This document shows positions 1 to 8,143 of a DNA stretch of 23,761 nt, piece after piece. Position 1 is the stretch's first letter; each line of letters begins with the position of its first letter. The notes beneath the pieces were generated by a model. It ran no database searches. It saw only the letters and a program-made list of their open reading frames with translations, and was not told where the DNA came from. Source of the stretch: Chitinophagaceae bacterium (GTDB lineage Bacteria; Bacteroidota; Bacteroidia; Chitinophagales; Chitinophagaceae). The stretch lies in contig CANLED010000005.1 of NCBI GenBank assembly GCA_947489175.1, forward strand, positions 1-23,761, written 5' to 3'. A program made the translations under genes and the position numbers.

Positions 1-1368
1 ATAACTATTCCCCAAGATTTACGGTCTGATTTTTATTTTTTGAATTGTTTTATAAAAGGTGTTGAATCTCATGTGAAGCTTCAACCTTTGGCCGTAGTTC
101 ATCCACAATATCCACCACTGCCTTGTGTTTCGGAAGACTCAACACCGGAAACAGATTTAAAAATAAAGCAGAATTTGAATATTAGTTCCGATAGGTTGAA
201 TTATTCAACACGAAGTTTTGTTGAAATTTCACTAGGTGATGTAACGCGCTTTTCAAGTCTTTCAGTTGACGTTATTCGTGATGATTTTATTTCAAAATAT
301 GCAGACAGTATAATTCGATTGAAAAAAGTGATTTTGCATCATCTAGCCAAGGGTGATTTAGATGATGAAGGGCATAATGTAACATTAAAAGTGTTGTCGG
401 CATCAACTGGTGAAGCACAAAAAAATGTTTTGGTTAATGCGTATATCATTGGTGGACGTGCAAAAATATCAACAGGAGTATCAAATGAAAAAGGGGAGGT
501 AAAATTTATATTTCCTCCTGTTTATGATGACTCAAAAATTGTTTTTTCTGTTGCTGATCAGCAAGAAAAGTTGTATAAACTAGAAATGGAAGAGGAATTT
601 GAAAATACGACTGCCATTGCGTTTCCTTGTATGCAATTAAATGAAAGTTTGAGAAGTGATTTGGAAGCAAGGATGCTGGCAAGAAATGTGTCACATGGTT
701 TTTATACGGATAGCACAAGTGTATATTCGCCAGCTGATTTAGATACAACTGATTTTTATGGAAAACCAGATGCTCGTTATATGCTAGACGATTATGTGAG
801 GTTCCCAGACATGAAAGAAATTTTATTAGAATTTGTACCTGAGGTTAGGGTGAAAAATCCGGAGGGAGATAATCCAAGCATACAAGTTTTGAACGATCCA
901 TACAAAGCATACTTTACACAAAATACCCTTGTTTTGTTAGATGGTGTTGCCATAAAAAATGTGAAAGAATTATTTGCAATGGACCCACTATTATTGCGAT
1001 CAATTGATGTTGTTAGTAGGAAATATTTTCTGGGTGTATTGCAGTTCAATGGAATAGTACAGTACAAATCCTATAAAAAAGATTTGGCAGGATTTTCACT
1101 AAACGCCAATGAAGTGATCTATCCTTTCACAGGGCTTCAAAGGATTTCAAGGCCATTGTTTACTGAGTATACAGTTAAGTCTAATAAGAGGTTGCCAGAT
1201 TTCAGAAATTTGCTATTTAGGGATTTAAATTTGATTTCTAAAAAAAGTATAAGTACCAATTTTGGTTTTTATAGCACTGACGCAACTGGAAATTTTAAGG
1301 TTGTTGTGAGGGGTGTTGATAAAAGTGGAAAAAAAGTATATGGAGAAAAAATTATTTCCATAAAGTAG
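1..1368 (+). CDS. MG2/TonB-plug-like surface protein, C-terminal part (5' truncated)
   Basis: The reading frame is open from the first base of the window, so this is the C-terminal ~455 residues of a longer protein; a TTG near base 40 is not a credible start. Visible parts are a carboxypeptidase-regulatory-like beta domain (phrases such as GVSNEKGEVKFIFPP around bases 478-525), then a plug-like domain near bases 900-1080 (NTLVLLDGVAIKNV, later FLGVLQFNGIVQYKSY), and a C-terminal beta domain with LPDFRNLLF and FGFYSTDATGNFKVVVRG. This order is known from large Bacteroidota cell-surface proteins that combine MG2 (alpha-2-macroglobulin-like) and TonB plug-like domains without a porin barrel. No barrel follows here. 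The exact role is unknown. The next gene is the sulfatase on the same strand after ~100 bp, with its own candidate promoter. Domain identity is from remembered motifs. Confidence 0.72.
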   Translation: MTIPQDLRSDFYFLNCFIKGVESHVKLQPLAVVHPQYPPLPCVSEDSTPETDLKIKQNLNISSDRLNYSTRSFVEISLGDVTRFSSLSVDVIRDDFISKYADSIIRLKKVILHHLAKGDLDDEGHNVTLKVLSASTGEAQKNVLVNAYIIGGRAKISTGVSNEKGEVKFIFPPVYDDSKIVFSVADQQEKLYKLEMEEEFENTTAIAFPCMQLNESLRSDLEARMLARNVSHGFYTDSTSVYSPADLDTTDFYGKPDARYMLDDYVRFPDMKEILLEFVPEVRVKNPEGDNPSIQVLNDPYKAYFTQNTLVLLDGVAIKNVKELFAMDPLLLRSIDVVSRKYFLGVLQFNGIVQYKSYKKDLAGFSLNANEVIYPFTGLQRISRPLFTEYTVKSNKRLPDFRNLLFRDLNLISKKSISTNFGFYSTDATGNFKVVVRGVDKSGKKVYGEKIISIK

Positions 1369-1424
1369 CAGTAGGTTATTTCATTTAAGCAAATATGCCA
1401 ATAAAATACAGCGAATGGTATCTT

Positions 1425-1432
1425 TATTTTTG
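1425..1432 (+). promoter_or_regulatory. Candidate Bacteroidota -7 box before the sulfatase
   Basis: TATTTTTG matches the Bacteroidota -7 consensus TAnnTTTG and lies 39 bases before the ATG at 1472. I see no clear TTG -33 element 17-23 bases upstream, so this is only a weak prediction. It would give a short leader separating this gene from the upstream one. Confidence 0.35.
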
Positions 1433-1471
1433 TTTTTATCTTCTATTTAATTGAATTTTATTTTCTTGATT

Positions 1472-2995
1472 ATGAGAAAATATACAAGCTTCCTTTTTTT
1501 TGTTTTTCTATTTGCTTTTTTGTCTTCTTCTCTTGCACAGAAAAGACCCAATGTTATTTTTATTTTGGCAGATGATTTGGGGTATGGTGATATAAGCTAT
1601 TTAAATCCAGCATCTAAAATACAAACACCGCATATTGATAAAATGGCTCGTGAGGGTAGAACCTTTACGGATGCTCATTCTCCTGCATCTTTATGCACAC
1701 CTACGAGGTATGGTATTTTGACAGGAAGATATGGTTGGCGATCATCCTTAAAGAAAGGAGTGCTAAAACATTATGATCCACCCTTGATAGAGGAGGGACG
1801 GTATACTGTTGGTAAACTTTTTCAACAGAATGATTATTCAACAGCATGTATTGGCAAGTGGCATTTGGGATGGGATTGGCCTTTAAAAAACAACAGTTAT
1901 TTCAGAGATTCCTTATACAAAGGAAATGATCGTCCACTCGATCGTTTTAGAATTGAAAAGTTAGTTGACTTTTCAAAAAAAATAGAAAATGGGCCTACTA
2001 CAAAAGGGTTTGATTATTATTTTGGGGATGATGTACCCAATTATCCGCCATATTGTTTTTTTGAAAATGATAAGACAGTTGGCATTCCCCAATTGCAGAA
2101 ACCTGATTCCATGTATGGACATCCGGGCTTCATGATTGACAATTGGCAACTAGAAAATGTAGTACCTGCAATCACAAAAAAAGCTTCAGATTATATCAAA
2201 GAAAAAGCCAAAGATAAAAAGCCATTTTTTCTCTATCTCGCATTGACATCCCCACATGTTCCAATTGCTCCTACAGATAAGTTTAAAGGAACTAGTAAAG
2301 CTGGGCCTTATGGAGATTTTGTTCAGGAAACTGATTGGGCGGTTTCAGAAATCATCAGGGCTGTTTCGGATGCACAAATTGAAGAAAATACAATTATAAT
2401 TTTTACGAGCGACAATGGTTCTCCTGGTCAGGATGGTACAGCAATGAGTGGAGTGATGAACTCCGTAATGAAATACAATCACTTCCCAAATCATCCCTTC
2501 AGGGGCATGAAAACAGATCTTTGGGAAGGTGGTCATCACGTTCCTTTTATTGTAAAATGGCCTGGAAAAATTAAAGCTAATTCCATCTCTTCTGAAACCA
2601 TTTGCCACACTGATTTTATAGCGACTTGTGCTGATTTATTGAATGTTACAATTCCAGATAAGGAAGCAGAGGACAGTTACAGCATATTGCCCTTGTTGTT
2701 AGGAGAGAAAAGGGAGATGTATGAAAGACCTTTTACTGTGCATCATTCCGGTGAGGGGATTTTTGCGATAAGAAAAGGTGATTGGAAATTAATCATGACT
2801 GGAAATTCGGGTGGTGGTCTCATCCCTAGTAGTCCTGAATTGGTTGCCGGTGTTCCCGTCCCTATTCAATTGTACAACATGAATGTAGATTTAGCGGAGC
2901 GTAAGAACCTTTATATAGATTATCCAGAAAAGGTTGAGGAACTCAAATTATTGTTATCGAAATCAAAATTAAGTACAGGCGTTAGAATGAAATGA
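1472..2995 (+). CDS. Secreted Cys-type arylsulfatase (S1 family sulfatase)
   Basis: A 507-residue sulfatase that hydrolyses sulfate esters, probably in the periplasm or outside the cell. I use the ATG at 1472 rather than an in-frame TTG at 1451, because it opens directly into a signal peptide (MRKYTSFLFFVFLFAFLSSS, cleavage likely after LAQ23). The metal-binding pair D34-D35 is in ILADDLGYGD. The signature CTPTR starts at C75, the residue that formylglycine-generating enzyme must convert; GRYG follows. K129 and H131 (GKWHLG), H262 (TSPHVP), D314-N315 (TSDNGSPG) and K347 complete the expected active site. Length is normal. The substrate cannot be told from sequence. No formylglycine-generating enzyme or SusC/SusD pair is in the window. 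The gene ends 6 bp before the convergent phosphorylase gene. Confidence 0.93.
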   Translation: MRKYTSFLFFVFLFAFLSSSLAQKRPNVIFILADDLGYGDISYLNPASKIQTPHIDKMAREGRTFTDAHSPASLCTPTRYGILTGRYGWRSSLKKGVLKHYDPPLIEEGRYTVGKLFQQNDYSTACIGKWHLGWDWPLKNNSYFRDSLYKGNDRPLDRFRIEKLVDFSKKIENGPTTKGFDYYFGDDVPNYPPYCFFENDKTVGIPQLQKPDSMYGHPGFMIDNWQLENVVPAITKKASDYIKEKAKDKKPFFLYLALTSPHVPIAPTDKFKGTSKAGPYGDFVQETDWAVSEIIRAVSDAQIEENTIIIFTSDNGSPGQDGTAMSGVMNSVMKYNHFPNHPFRGMKTDLWEGGHHVPFIVKWPGKIKANSISSETICHTDFIATCADLLNVTIPDKEAEDSYSILPLLLGEKREMYERPFTVHHSGEGIFAIRKGDWKLIMTGNSGGGLIPSSPELVAGVPVPIQLYNMNVDLAERKNLYIDYPEKVEELKLLLSKSKLSTGVRMK

Positions 2996-3001
2996 CAAAC
3001 G

Positions 3002-4651
3002 CTAATTTGAATATAATTTCTCATAATATTCTGTTGCCAGTCTGTTGCTATCAAATTCAGGAATGATGTCTGTCATGCTTCTTTTAACAATTTCTAACCA
3101 ACTATTGGGATAATCATAATACATAGGAAGAACTTCTTTTTCTAATAAATCATATAAACTAGCAGCATCTAAGTCGTCTTGCAATTCTTCAGAGAGGCTG
3201 CTATCACAGGGTTTTACAACGAATGAATTCAATTTGTCTTTTGCAAATTCGGGAAACCAACCATCGGGCAATCCAACATTTACTGAGCCATTCATGGCTG
3301 CGGCCATTCCACTTGTTCCTGAGGCTTCATGGTTGATTCGTGGAACATTCAGCCATGCATCTGACCCGCGTTTTAATTTTTTTGACAACATTAATTCATA
3401 TCCAATAAGAACAGCACAGTTGGAATATGTTTTACTTATTTCAACAATTTTATCAAAAATACCAATTCCTATATAATCCATTGGATAAGGTTTTCCCGCC
3501 CAGATTATTTGTATTGGTCTTTCAGCATTTGTAACAAATTGATGAAATCGGTCCATATCGTGAAAGAATAAATCTGCTCTTTTGTAACCTGCGAATCGCT
3601 TGGCAAATACAAGCGTGAATATTTCTGGTTTGTATATTTCACCACATTGGTCTGCAACGATTTCAAAGAGACTGTGTTTTCTTTGTTTTTTTATTTCAGT
3701 GAGTTTTAAATCATCTTTTTCATTTAATGCCTTATACATCTCTTCGTCATGCCAATAATTGAAATTTTGCGCATTTGTAATTGTTTTTATTTCACATATT
3801 CCCCCGTGTTTTGTCCAAACACTGCACAGTGTATTCTGGTGCATTTTAGAAACTGCATTAGCACATCCAGCCAATCGTAATGCTGTTAATGTATGGTCTA
3901 ATTCTTCATCTTTTATTTGGGTGATGGCCCTTACTTCAGTAAGTGGCAGACCACAAAAAAATCCCAATTTTTCTAACAAGGTCATCCTTGTTTTTTGGTT
4001 TCCAGCTTCTTCTGGAGTATGGTTGGTAAACACAAGTTGATTTTTCAGCTTGTTTAAGCTCTTGTGTTTGCTATACAAGTAAAATGCCAATGGTAATGCA
4101 TGTGATTCATTTAGGTGAAAAATTTCAGGTTCCCAATTTAGCAATTCCAACAACTTTGAACCACCTTGTCCAAGTAAAATAGCTGCAGCAATTTTTGCCT
4201 CTGGATTTGCATCATAAAGTTTGTGTGATATTGTTTCTGCGAGATAATCATTTTCAGGAAGATCAGTGCTTAAAAAAAATATGGGAGCTGTTTGAAATGT
4301 TTCTGGTGATAAGTATAAAGCTGTTACATAAACATCATGTCCCGAAACTGAAATCTTGAATTTGATGTCCGTTTTTTTTAAAAATCCATACACTTTTTCT
4401 TGAAACAGCACATCCATTTTTTGGTCTTGCTTTCTTACTTGATCATAGTAACCATATTTCCACAAGATGCCAATGCCTACCATGTTTTGCTTGAGTTCAT
4501 AAGCACTTTTCATGTGTGACCCTGCTAAAAATCCTAGTCCACCTGCATAGGTTTTTAACGATTGTGAAATTCCAAATTCCATGCAGAAGTAGGCTACTTT
4601 TTTTTCAAACTCAGGGTTTACAGTATATGGGTATGTAAATGTGAAACTCAT
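3002..4651 (-). CDS. glgP: Short alpha-glucan phosphorylase homologue (GT35) lacking the PLP lysine
   Basis: 549 residues, matching the short alpha-glucan phosphorylase type rather than the ~800-residue classical enzymes. GT35 enzymes release glucose-1-phosphate from glycogen or maltodextrin using PLP bound to a lysine. Family motifs are AYFCMEFGISQSL (20-32), AGGLGFLAGSHMKSA, HLNESHALP (179-187, usually HxNEGHxA), FAKRFAGYKRADL (349-361), IIWAGKPYP and GSDAWLNVPR. The PLP-site motif reads EASGTSGMAAAMN (442-454); the lysine normally after Met is alanine (A450), confirmed in the DNA (ATG GCC GCA GCC ATG AAT). It may therefore be PLP-independent, inactive as a phosphorylase, or use another lysine. 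The gene starts 28 bp after the ftsH stop on the same strand, so co-transcription is likely. The fold assignment is secure; the activity is not. Confidence 0.88.
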   Translation of the reverse strand: MSFTFTYPYTVNPEFEKKVAYFCMEFGISQSLKTYAGGLGFLAGSHMKSAYELKQNMVGIGILWKYGYYDQVRKQDQKMDVLFQEKVYGFLKKTDIKFKISVSGHDVYVTALYLSPETFQTAPIFFLSTDLPENDYLAETISHKLYDANPEAKIAAAILLGQGGSKLLELLNWEPEIFHLNESHALPLAFYLYSKHKSLNKLKNQLVFTNHTPEEAGNQKTRMTLLEKLGFFCGLPLTEVRAITQIKDEELDHTLTALRLAGCANAVSKMHQNTLCSVWTKHGGICEIKTITNAQNFNYWHDEEMYKALNEKDDLKLTEIKKQRKHSLFEIVADQCGEIYKPEIFTLVFAKRFAGYKRADLFFHDMDRFHQFVTNAERPIQIIWAGKPYPMDYIGIGIFDKIVEISKTYSNCAVLIGYELMLSKKLKRGSDAWLNVPRINHEASGTSGMAAAMNGSVNVGLPDGWFPEFAKDKLNSFVVKPCDSSLSEELQDDLDAASLYDLLEKEVLPMYYDYPNSWLEIVKRSMTDIIPEFDSNRLATEYYEKLYSN

Positions 4652-4679
4652 TTTATGTATTTAAGCAGGCATTTGTTTT

Positions 4680-6665
4680 TTATGATATCAATATTTGTTC
4701 TTCGTTTTCAATGGCTAGATTAACTTCTTCGCTTGATCTTTTTCCCATAATGGCTTCGAGGTCTTCTTTGAAGATTACTTCCTTTTGAAGAAGCAATTCA
4801 GCTACTTTGATTAATGAATTTTTATTTGATGTCAAGATTTCTATTGCTTGTTTATAAACATCTCCAATGAGTTTTCTTACTTCCTGATCTATCATATTCC
4901 CAGTTTCTTCACCATAGGGTTTCTGAATTCCTGCATCGCGTTGACCTGTTGAATCATAAAAGCTGATGTTTCCAATTTTGTCATTGAATCCATAAATTGC
5001 AACCATCATATAGGCTTCTTTGGTAACTTTTTCTAGGTCGTCTAATGCGCCTGATGAGATGTCGCCAAAGGTGATTTCTTCTGAAGCCCTGCCTCCAAGT
5101 GTTGCGCAGAGATATTCCTTGAAGGCCGACGCGCTTCTCAGCTGTTTTTCTTCAGGGAGGTACCATGCAGCTCCTAGTGACTTCCCCCTGGGGATTATGG
5201 AGACTTTAATTAGAGGGTCCACTTTTTTAAGCAGCCAACTTATCACAGCATGACCAGCTTCGTGGTATGCAATGATTTTTTTCTCTTCGGGTGATATTAT
5301 TTTGCTCTTCTTTTCTAGTCCCGCCACTGTTCTATCAATGGCATCTAAAAAATCTTGTCTTCCTACTTTATCATTTTTTTTTCTTGCTGCAATGAGCGCA
5401 GATTCGTTGCAGATATTGGCAATGTCGGCCCCTGAAAATCCGGGTGTTTGAGCCGCTAGAAATTTAACATCAAGCGTTTCATCTTTTACAAGCGGTTTGA
5501 TGTGAACATTAAAAATCTCTTCTCTTTCTTTCAAATTCGGCAGTTCCAAATAGATGTGCCTATCGAATCTTCCTGGTCGCAATAACGCAGCGTCTAGCAT
5601 GTCTGCTCTGTTTGTTGCTGCAAGAACAATTACGCCACTGTTGGTGCCGAACCCATCCATTTCGGTTAAAAGTTGGTTAAGCGTACTTTCCCTTTCATCG
5701 TTCGCACCTGTTAAAAACGCACCCTTTCCCCTCGATCTTCCAATGGCATCAATTTCATCAATAAAAATGATGCACGGCGCTTTCTCTTTTGCGCGTTTAA
5801 AAAGGTCTCTTACCCGAGAAGCACCAACACCTACAAACATTTCAACAAATTCTGATCCTGAGATAGAAAAGAAGGGAACCTGCGCCTCACCGGCTACAGC
5901 TTTGGCTAGCAGCGTCTTTCCTGTACCTGGTGGACCAACAAGAATAACACCTTTGGGAATTTTGGCCCCAAGTTTCGTGAATTGTTCTGGATTTTTTAGA
6001 AAATCTATGATTTCTCTCACCTCCATTTCTGCTTCCTCTAAACCCGCTACATCCTCGAAGTTGATGGTGCTTTTTTCTCTCTCAACCAAGGTGGCATTGG
6101 ATTTGCCGAAGTTGAACATTGGGTTTCCTCCTCCACCAATTCCACCTCGCTGCGATCTGTTTATGATAAAATTCCACACAAAAAACATCAGCAAAAGCGG
6201 TAGAAACCACCCCATGATATTTAAAATCCAATTTGAACTTTTTGAATAAGTGATTTTTACTTTTTCTTGTGGCGAAAAATTTGCTTGGGCAAGGTCAATT
6301 TTTTTTTCAAAAGATTCTATCGAGCCTATGCTGAATGAATAGTGCGGCCCCTCTGTTGGTTTATCGCCTTTTTTTTGTGTAAAGACTTCTTTGAAAGCAG
6401 GATTATTAGCAAGGGATGATTTGATATAAACTTCTGCTTTTTCATTGTTGATAACATTTATTTTATCAACTGATTTTGTTGATAAAATATCATTTTCGAA
6501 TTGCTGCCACGTTATTTCTTTTGATGTTTTATTTTGTAAAAGAGTAGATGTAAGCAATATTAGAATAAACAACACAAGGTAGATCCAATAAAATTTTGCA
6601 CCGCTTTTTGTTGGAAGTGCTTTTTCCGAATTAGATTTTTCTGGATCATTTGTTGGTTGAATCAT
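4680..6665 (-). CDS. ftsH: ATP-dependent zinc metalloprotease FtsH
   Basis: Membrane-anchored AAA+ protease that degrades misfolded membrane proteins and some regulatory proteins. I choose the ATG at 6665 (MIQPTNDPEKSN), giving 661 residues; an in-frame ATG at 6713 would add 16 residues of unconvincing sequence. Positions below are for the 661-residue form. There are two membrane segments near 27-43 and 149-167, with the periplasmic region between them. The Gly-rich linker GGIGGGGNP is followed by Walker A GPPGTGKT (244-251), pore loop FVGVGASR, Walker B CIIFIDEID, the second region of homology AATNRADMLDAALLRPGRFDR and the zinc site HEAGH (468-472), with the third acidic ligand in SSGALDDL. 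All key residues are intact. It is divergent from the nitroreductase gene and is followed by the phosphorylase homologue. Confidence 0.97.
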   Translation of the reverse strand: MIQPTNDPEKSNSEKALPTKSGAKFYWIYLVLFILILLTSTLLQNKTSKEITWQQFENDILSTKSVDKINVINNEKAEVYIKSSLANNPAFKEVFTQKKGDKPTEGPHYSFSIGSIESFEKKIDLAQANFSPQEKVKITYSKSSNWILNIMGWFLPLLLMFFVWNFIINRSQRGGIGGGGNPMFNFGKSNATLVEREKSTINFEDVAGLEEAEMEVREIIDFLKNPEQFTKLGAKIPKGVILVGPPGTGKTLLAKAVAGEAQVPFFSISGSEFVEMFVGVGASRVRDLFKRAKEKAPCIIFIDEIDAIGRSRGKGAFLTGANDERESTLNQLLTEMDGFGTNSGVIVLAATNRADMLDAALLRPGRFDRHIYLELPNLKEREEIFNVHIKPLVKDETLDVKFLAAQTPGFSGADIANICNESALIAARKKNDKVGRQDFLDAIDRTVAGLEKKSKIISPEEKKIIAYHEAGHAVISWLLKKVDPLIKVSIIPRGKSLGAAWYLPEEKQLRSASAFKEYLCATLGGRASEEITFGDISSGALDDLEKVTKEAYMMVAIYGFNDKIGNISFYDSTGQRDAGIQKPYGEETGNMIDQEVRKLIGDVYKQAIEILTSNKNSLIKVAELLLQKEVIFKEDLEAIMGKRSSEEVNLAIENEEQILIS

Positions 6666-6853
6666 TAAGTTGAATTTTATGTATTTTATTTTTTGACCAT
6701 TAACATGTAGCACTTGTTATTGTCATTAAAGTAAAAAAAATAGAACTACATATATGCCAATGAAGCTGATTAAATGATTCAAAAAATACTACTTAGTATT
6801 ATTTGTTCTTTTTATTTTATTTTATTTTTTTAATTTATTCGTCATCTGATGAT

Positions 6854-6867
6854 TTGATTTAAATCAT
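6854..6867. promoter_or_regulatory. FNR/CRP-type box 1 upstream of the nitroreductase
   Basis: TTGATTTAAATCAT matches 9 of 10 fixed positions of the FNR consensus TTGAT-N4-ATCAA and contains a perfect 12-bp palindrome (6855-6866). A -7-like CAATTTTG at 6890-6897 (one off TAnnTTTG) would put a start of transcription near 6901, with this box centred about -41, the usual class II activator position. The regulator and the promoter are inferred, not seen. Confidence 0.5.
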
Positions 6868-6894
6868 TGAATTTTTTTTTCTTTTGTTTCAATT

Positions 6895-6908
6895 TTGATC
6901 TAAATCTA
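6895..6908. promoter_or_regulatory. FNR/CRP-type box 2 upstream of the nitroreductase
   Basis: TTGATCTAAATCTA matches 9 of 10 fixed positions of TTGAT-N4-ATCAA. It sits exactly 41 bp downstream of box 1, about four helical turns, so both would face the same side of the DNA. Its centre is about 27 bases before the ATG at 6929 and it would overlap the predicted transcription start, so it might serve for repression or as a second dimer site. Confidence 0.42.
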
Positions 6909-6928
6909 TCATATAAACATAATTATTT

Positions 6929-7462
6929 ATGGAAACCACCATGTTGAAAGATGCACTTACTGTAATTCAAGAAAGGAAAAGTGTAAGAAACTATACGGGA
7001 GAATCTGTATCCAAAAAAGACATTGAAAAAATTTTACATGCTGCCATGGCAGCGCCTGCTGCTGTTCATTTAACTCCATGGAAGTATGTAGTGGTATCCG
7101 AGAAAGTAATGCTCAAAAAATTGAGTGCCCATTTGCCACATGCAAAAATGCTTCAACATGCTGGAACAGGAATTGTTGTATGTGTTTCACCTGCTGAGGC
7201 AGCTTCTCAAAGTGAAATTTATGCAATTTTAGATGGAGCTTGTGCAAGCGAGAACATTTTGCTAGCCGCAGAGGCGTTGGGATTAGGAGCAGTATGGACA
7301 GCCTTGTATCCCAACAAGGAATTAATGAATTTTGTTAGAAACGAATTGGATATTCCTCAAAACGTGATTCCTCTGAATTTGATTCCTATCGGATATCCAA
7401 CTGGTGAGGATAAACCTCAGAAAAAATACGATGCAAAAAACATACACTGGGATGTGTGGTGA
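6929..7462 (+). CDS. Nitroreductase-family flavoprotein
   Basis: A 177-residue NAD(P)H- and FMN-dependent oxidoreductase of the nitroreductase superfamily; members reduce nitroaromatics, quinones or other electron-poor substrates. The FMN-phosphate signature ERKSVRNYT lies at 15-23, followed by AAMAAPAAVHLTPWKYVVV (the APS/N-x-QPW-type segment), GACASENILLAAEALGLGAVW in the middle, and the closing PIGYPTGEDKPQKKYD typical of the small single-domain branch. An alternative start at Met5 (6941) is possible. The natural substrate cannot be inferred. The 215-bp upstream region shared with ftsH carries two FNR-like palindromes, suggesting oxygen- or redox-dependent control. The gene converges with the DUF892 gene across a strong terminator. 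Confidence 0.92.
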   Translation: METTMLKDALTVIQERKSVRNYTGESVSKKDIEKILHAAMAAPAAVHLTPWKYVVVSEKVMLKKLSAHLPHAKMLQHAGTGIVVCVSPAEAASQSEIYAILDGACASENILLAAEALGLGAVWTALYPNKELMNFVRNELDIPQNVIPLNLIPIGYPTGEDKPQKKYDAKNIHWDVW

Positions 7463-7465
7463 TTG

Positions 7466-7516
7466 AAATGAATAAAAGAGTAAGAATACGTTTGATTCTT
7501 GTTCTTTTATTCATTT
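7466..7516. terminator. Bidirectional intrinsic terminator
   Basis: AAATGAATAAAAGA (7466-7479) pairs perfectly with TCTTTTATTCATTT (7503-7516); after a 2-base mismatch AAGAAT (7482-7487) pairs with ATTCTT (7495-7500), leaving a 7-base loop. It lies between the convergent nitroreductase and DUF892 genes. The lower stem is A/T-only apart from three G or C bases, with T-rich sequence on both sides, so it can terminate both genes. Confidence 0.82.
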
Positions 7517-7531
7517 TCTTGATTTAGTTTG

Positions 7532-8056
7532 TTAAGAATGCAACAGTATTGGAGCTTTAGCATCCAAGTTTATTTCCTTTTCAGCAAGCATCGAAAGACG
7601 TTCATCAATTTGTTTTTCATTTACCTCTGCATCATGAAATATTTCACCATATTTTTTGTTGTCTAACGCCTTAGAAAATGCAGCAGATGTGCCGTATGTG
7701 CTGATTTTAAAATGGTTGATGATTTGTACTGCTGCTAATAATGCAGCATCTTGAATTTGAGCATCTGTGCCTCTTTTTATTTTCTCCTCTGTTTCTTCTA
7801 TCAGTGCTTGCATTATGCGATTTGTAATTGTTACTGAATTTATTTTTTCATCCAAAAAAAAATTCTCCAATTTTATTGTATTTTCTTCAACAAATTCAAG
7901 ATATTTATTGAGTATGCTTTTTAATTTTAAAGAACTTGACTTTTTAATCCATTCCGGCAACACATTTTTTAATTGTACTTCCGCACAAAGATATCTACGC
8001 GCATCATAGTCGAGCAGATCATGGAGTGATGTAATCGTTTCATTGTTGTTTGACAT
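7532..8056 (-). CDS. YciE/YciF-type ferritin-like protein (DUF892)
   Basis: 174 residues, predicted all-helical. The pattern fits the DUF892 ferritin-like four-helix family (YciF of E. coli), stress-associated proteins with no settled biochemical function: LHDLLDYDARRYLCAEVQLKNVLP (helix 1, 11-34), the middle helix LEFVEENTIKLENFF, DAALLAAVQIINHFKISTYGT (helix 3), and EVNEKQIDERLSMLAEKEIN at the end. The residue in HFK normally reads HYE or HFE, a metal ligand in the family; here it is Lys, so the di-metal site may be incomplete. The gene has a candidate -7 box (8078-8085) and a perfect FNR-type palindrome (8130-8143) upstream. It converges with the nitroreductase gene. The family call rests on motif memory. 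Confidence 0.72.
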   Translation of the reverse strand: MSNNNETITSLHDLLDYDARRYLCAEVQLKNVLPEWIKKSSSLKLKSILNKYLEFVEENTIKLENFFLDEKINSVTITNRIMQALIEETEEKIKRGTDAQIQDAALLAAVQIINHFKISTYGTSAAFSKALDNKKYGEIFHDAEVNEKQIDERLSMLAEKEINLDAKAPILLHS

Positions 8057-8077
8057 AAGGTATTATTTTTTATGCCT

Positions 8078-8085
8078 CAAATTTA
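8078..8085 (-). promoter_or_regulatory. Candidate -7 box of the DUF892 gene
   Basis: Read on the minus strand this is TAAATTTG, an exact match to TAnnTTTG, 21 bases before the ATG at 8056. It predicts a transcription start near 8074, which puts the FNR-type palindrome at 8130-8143 about 62 bases upstream, close to the class I activator position. No -33 TTG is evident, as expected for an activator-dependent promoter. Confidence 0.45.
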
Positions 8086-8129
8086 TTAGTTGCTGAGTTA
8101 TAAATTAATGACCACCATCACGTAGGATT

Positions 8130-8143
8130 TTGATTTCAATCAA
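8130..8143. promoter_or_regulatory. Perfect FNR-type box upstream of the DUF892 gene
   Basis: TTGATTTCAATCAA matches all 10 fixed positions of the FNR consensus TTGAT-N4-ATCAA. It lies 80 bases before the DUF892 start codon in otherwise non-coding DNA. With the two boxes before the neighbouring nitroreductase it suggests a shared CRP/FNR-family regulator, which is not encoded in this window. Confidence 0.6.

Noticed and set aside
1..3000. Polysaccharide utilisation locus around the sulfatase
   Set aside because: No SusC/SusD pair, glycoside hydrolase or regulator lies beside it; a lone sulfatase is not enough.
5554..6249. 231-codon plus-strand open frame opposite ftsH
   Set aside because: It is the antisense shadow of the strongly conserved AAA+ region of ftsH and has no recognisable protein features.
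6666..6713. Longer FtsH N-terminus from the ATG at 6713
   Set aside because: The extra 16 residues do not resemble FtsH N-termini, and the internal ATG gives a normal short cytoplasmic head before the first membrane helix.
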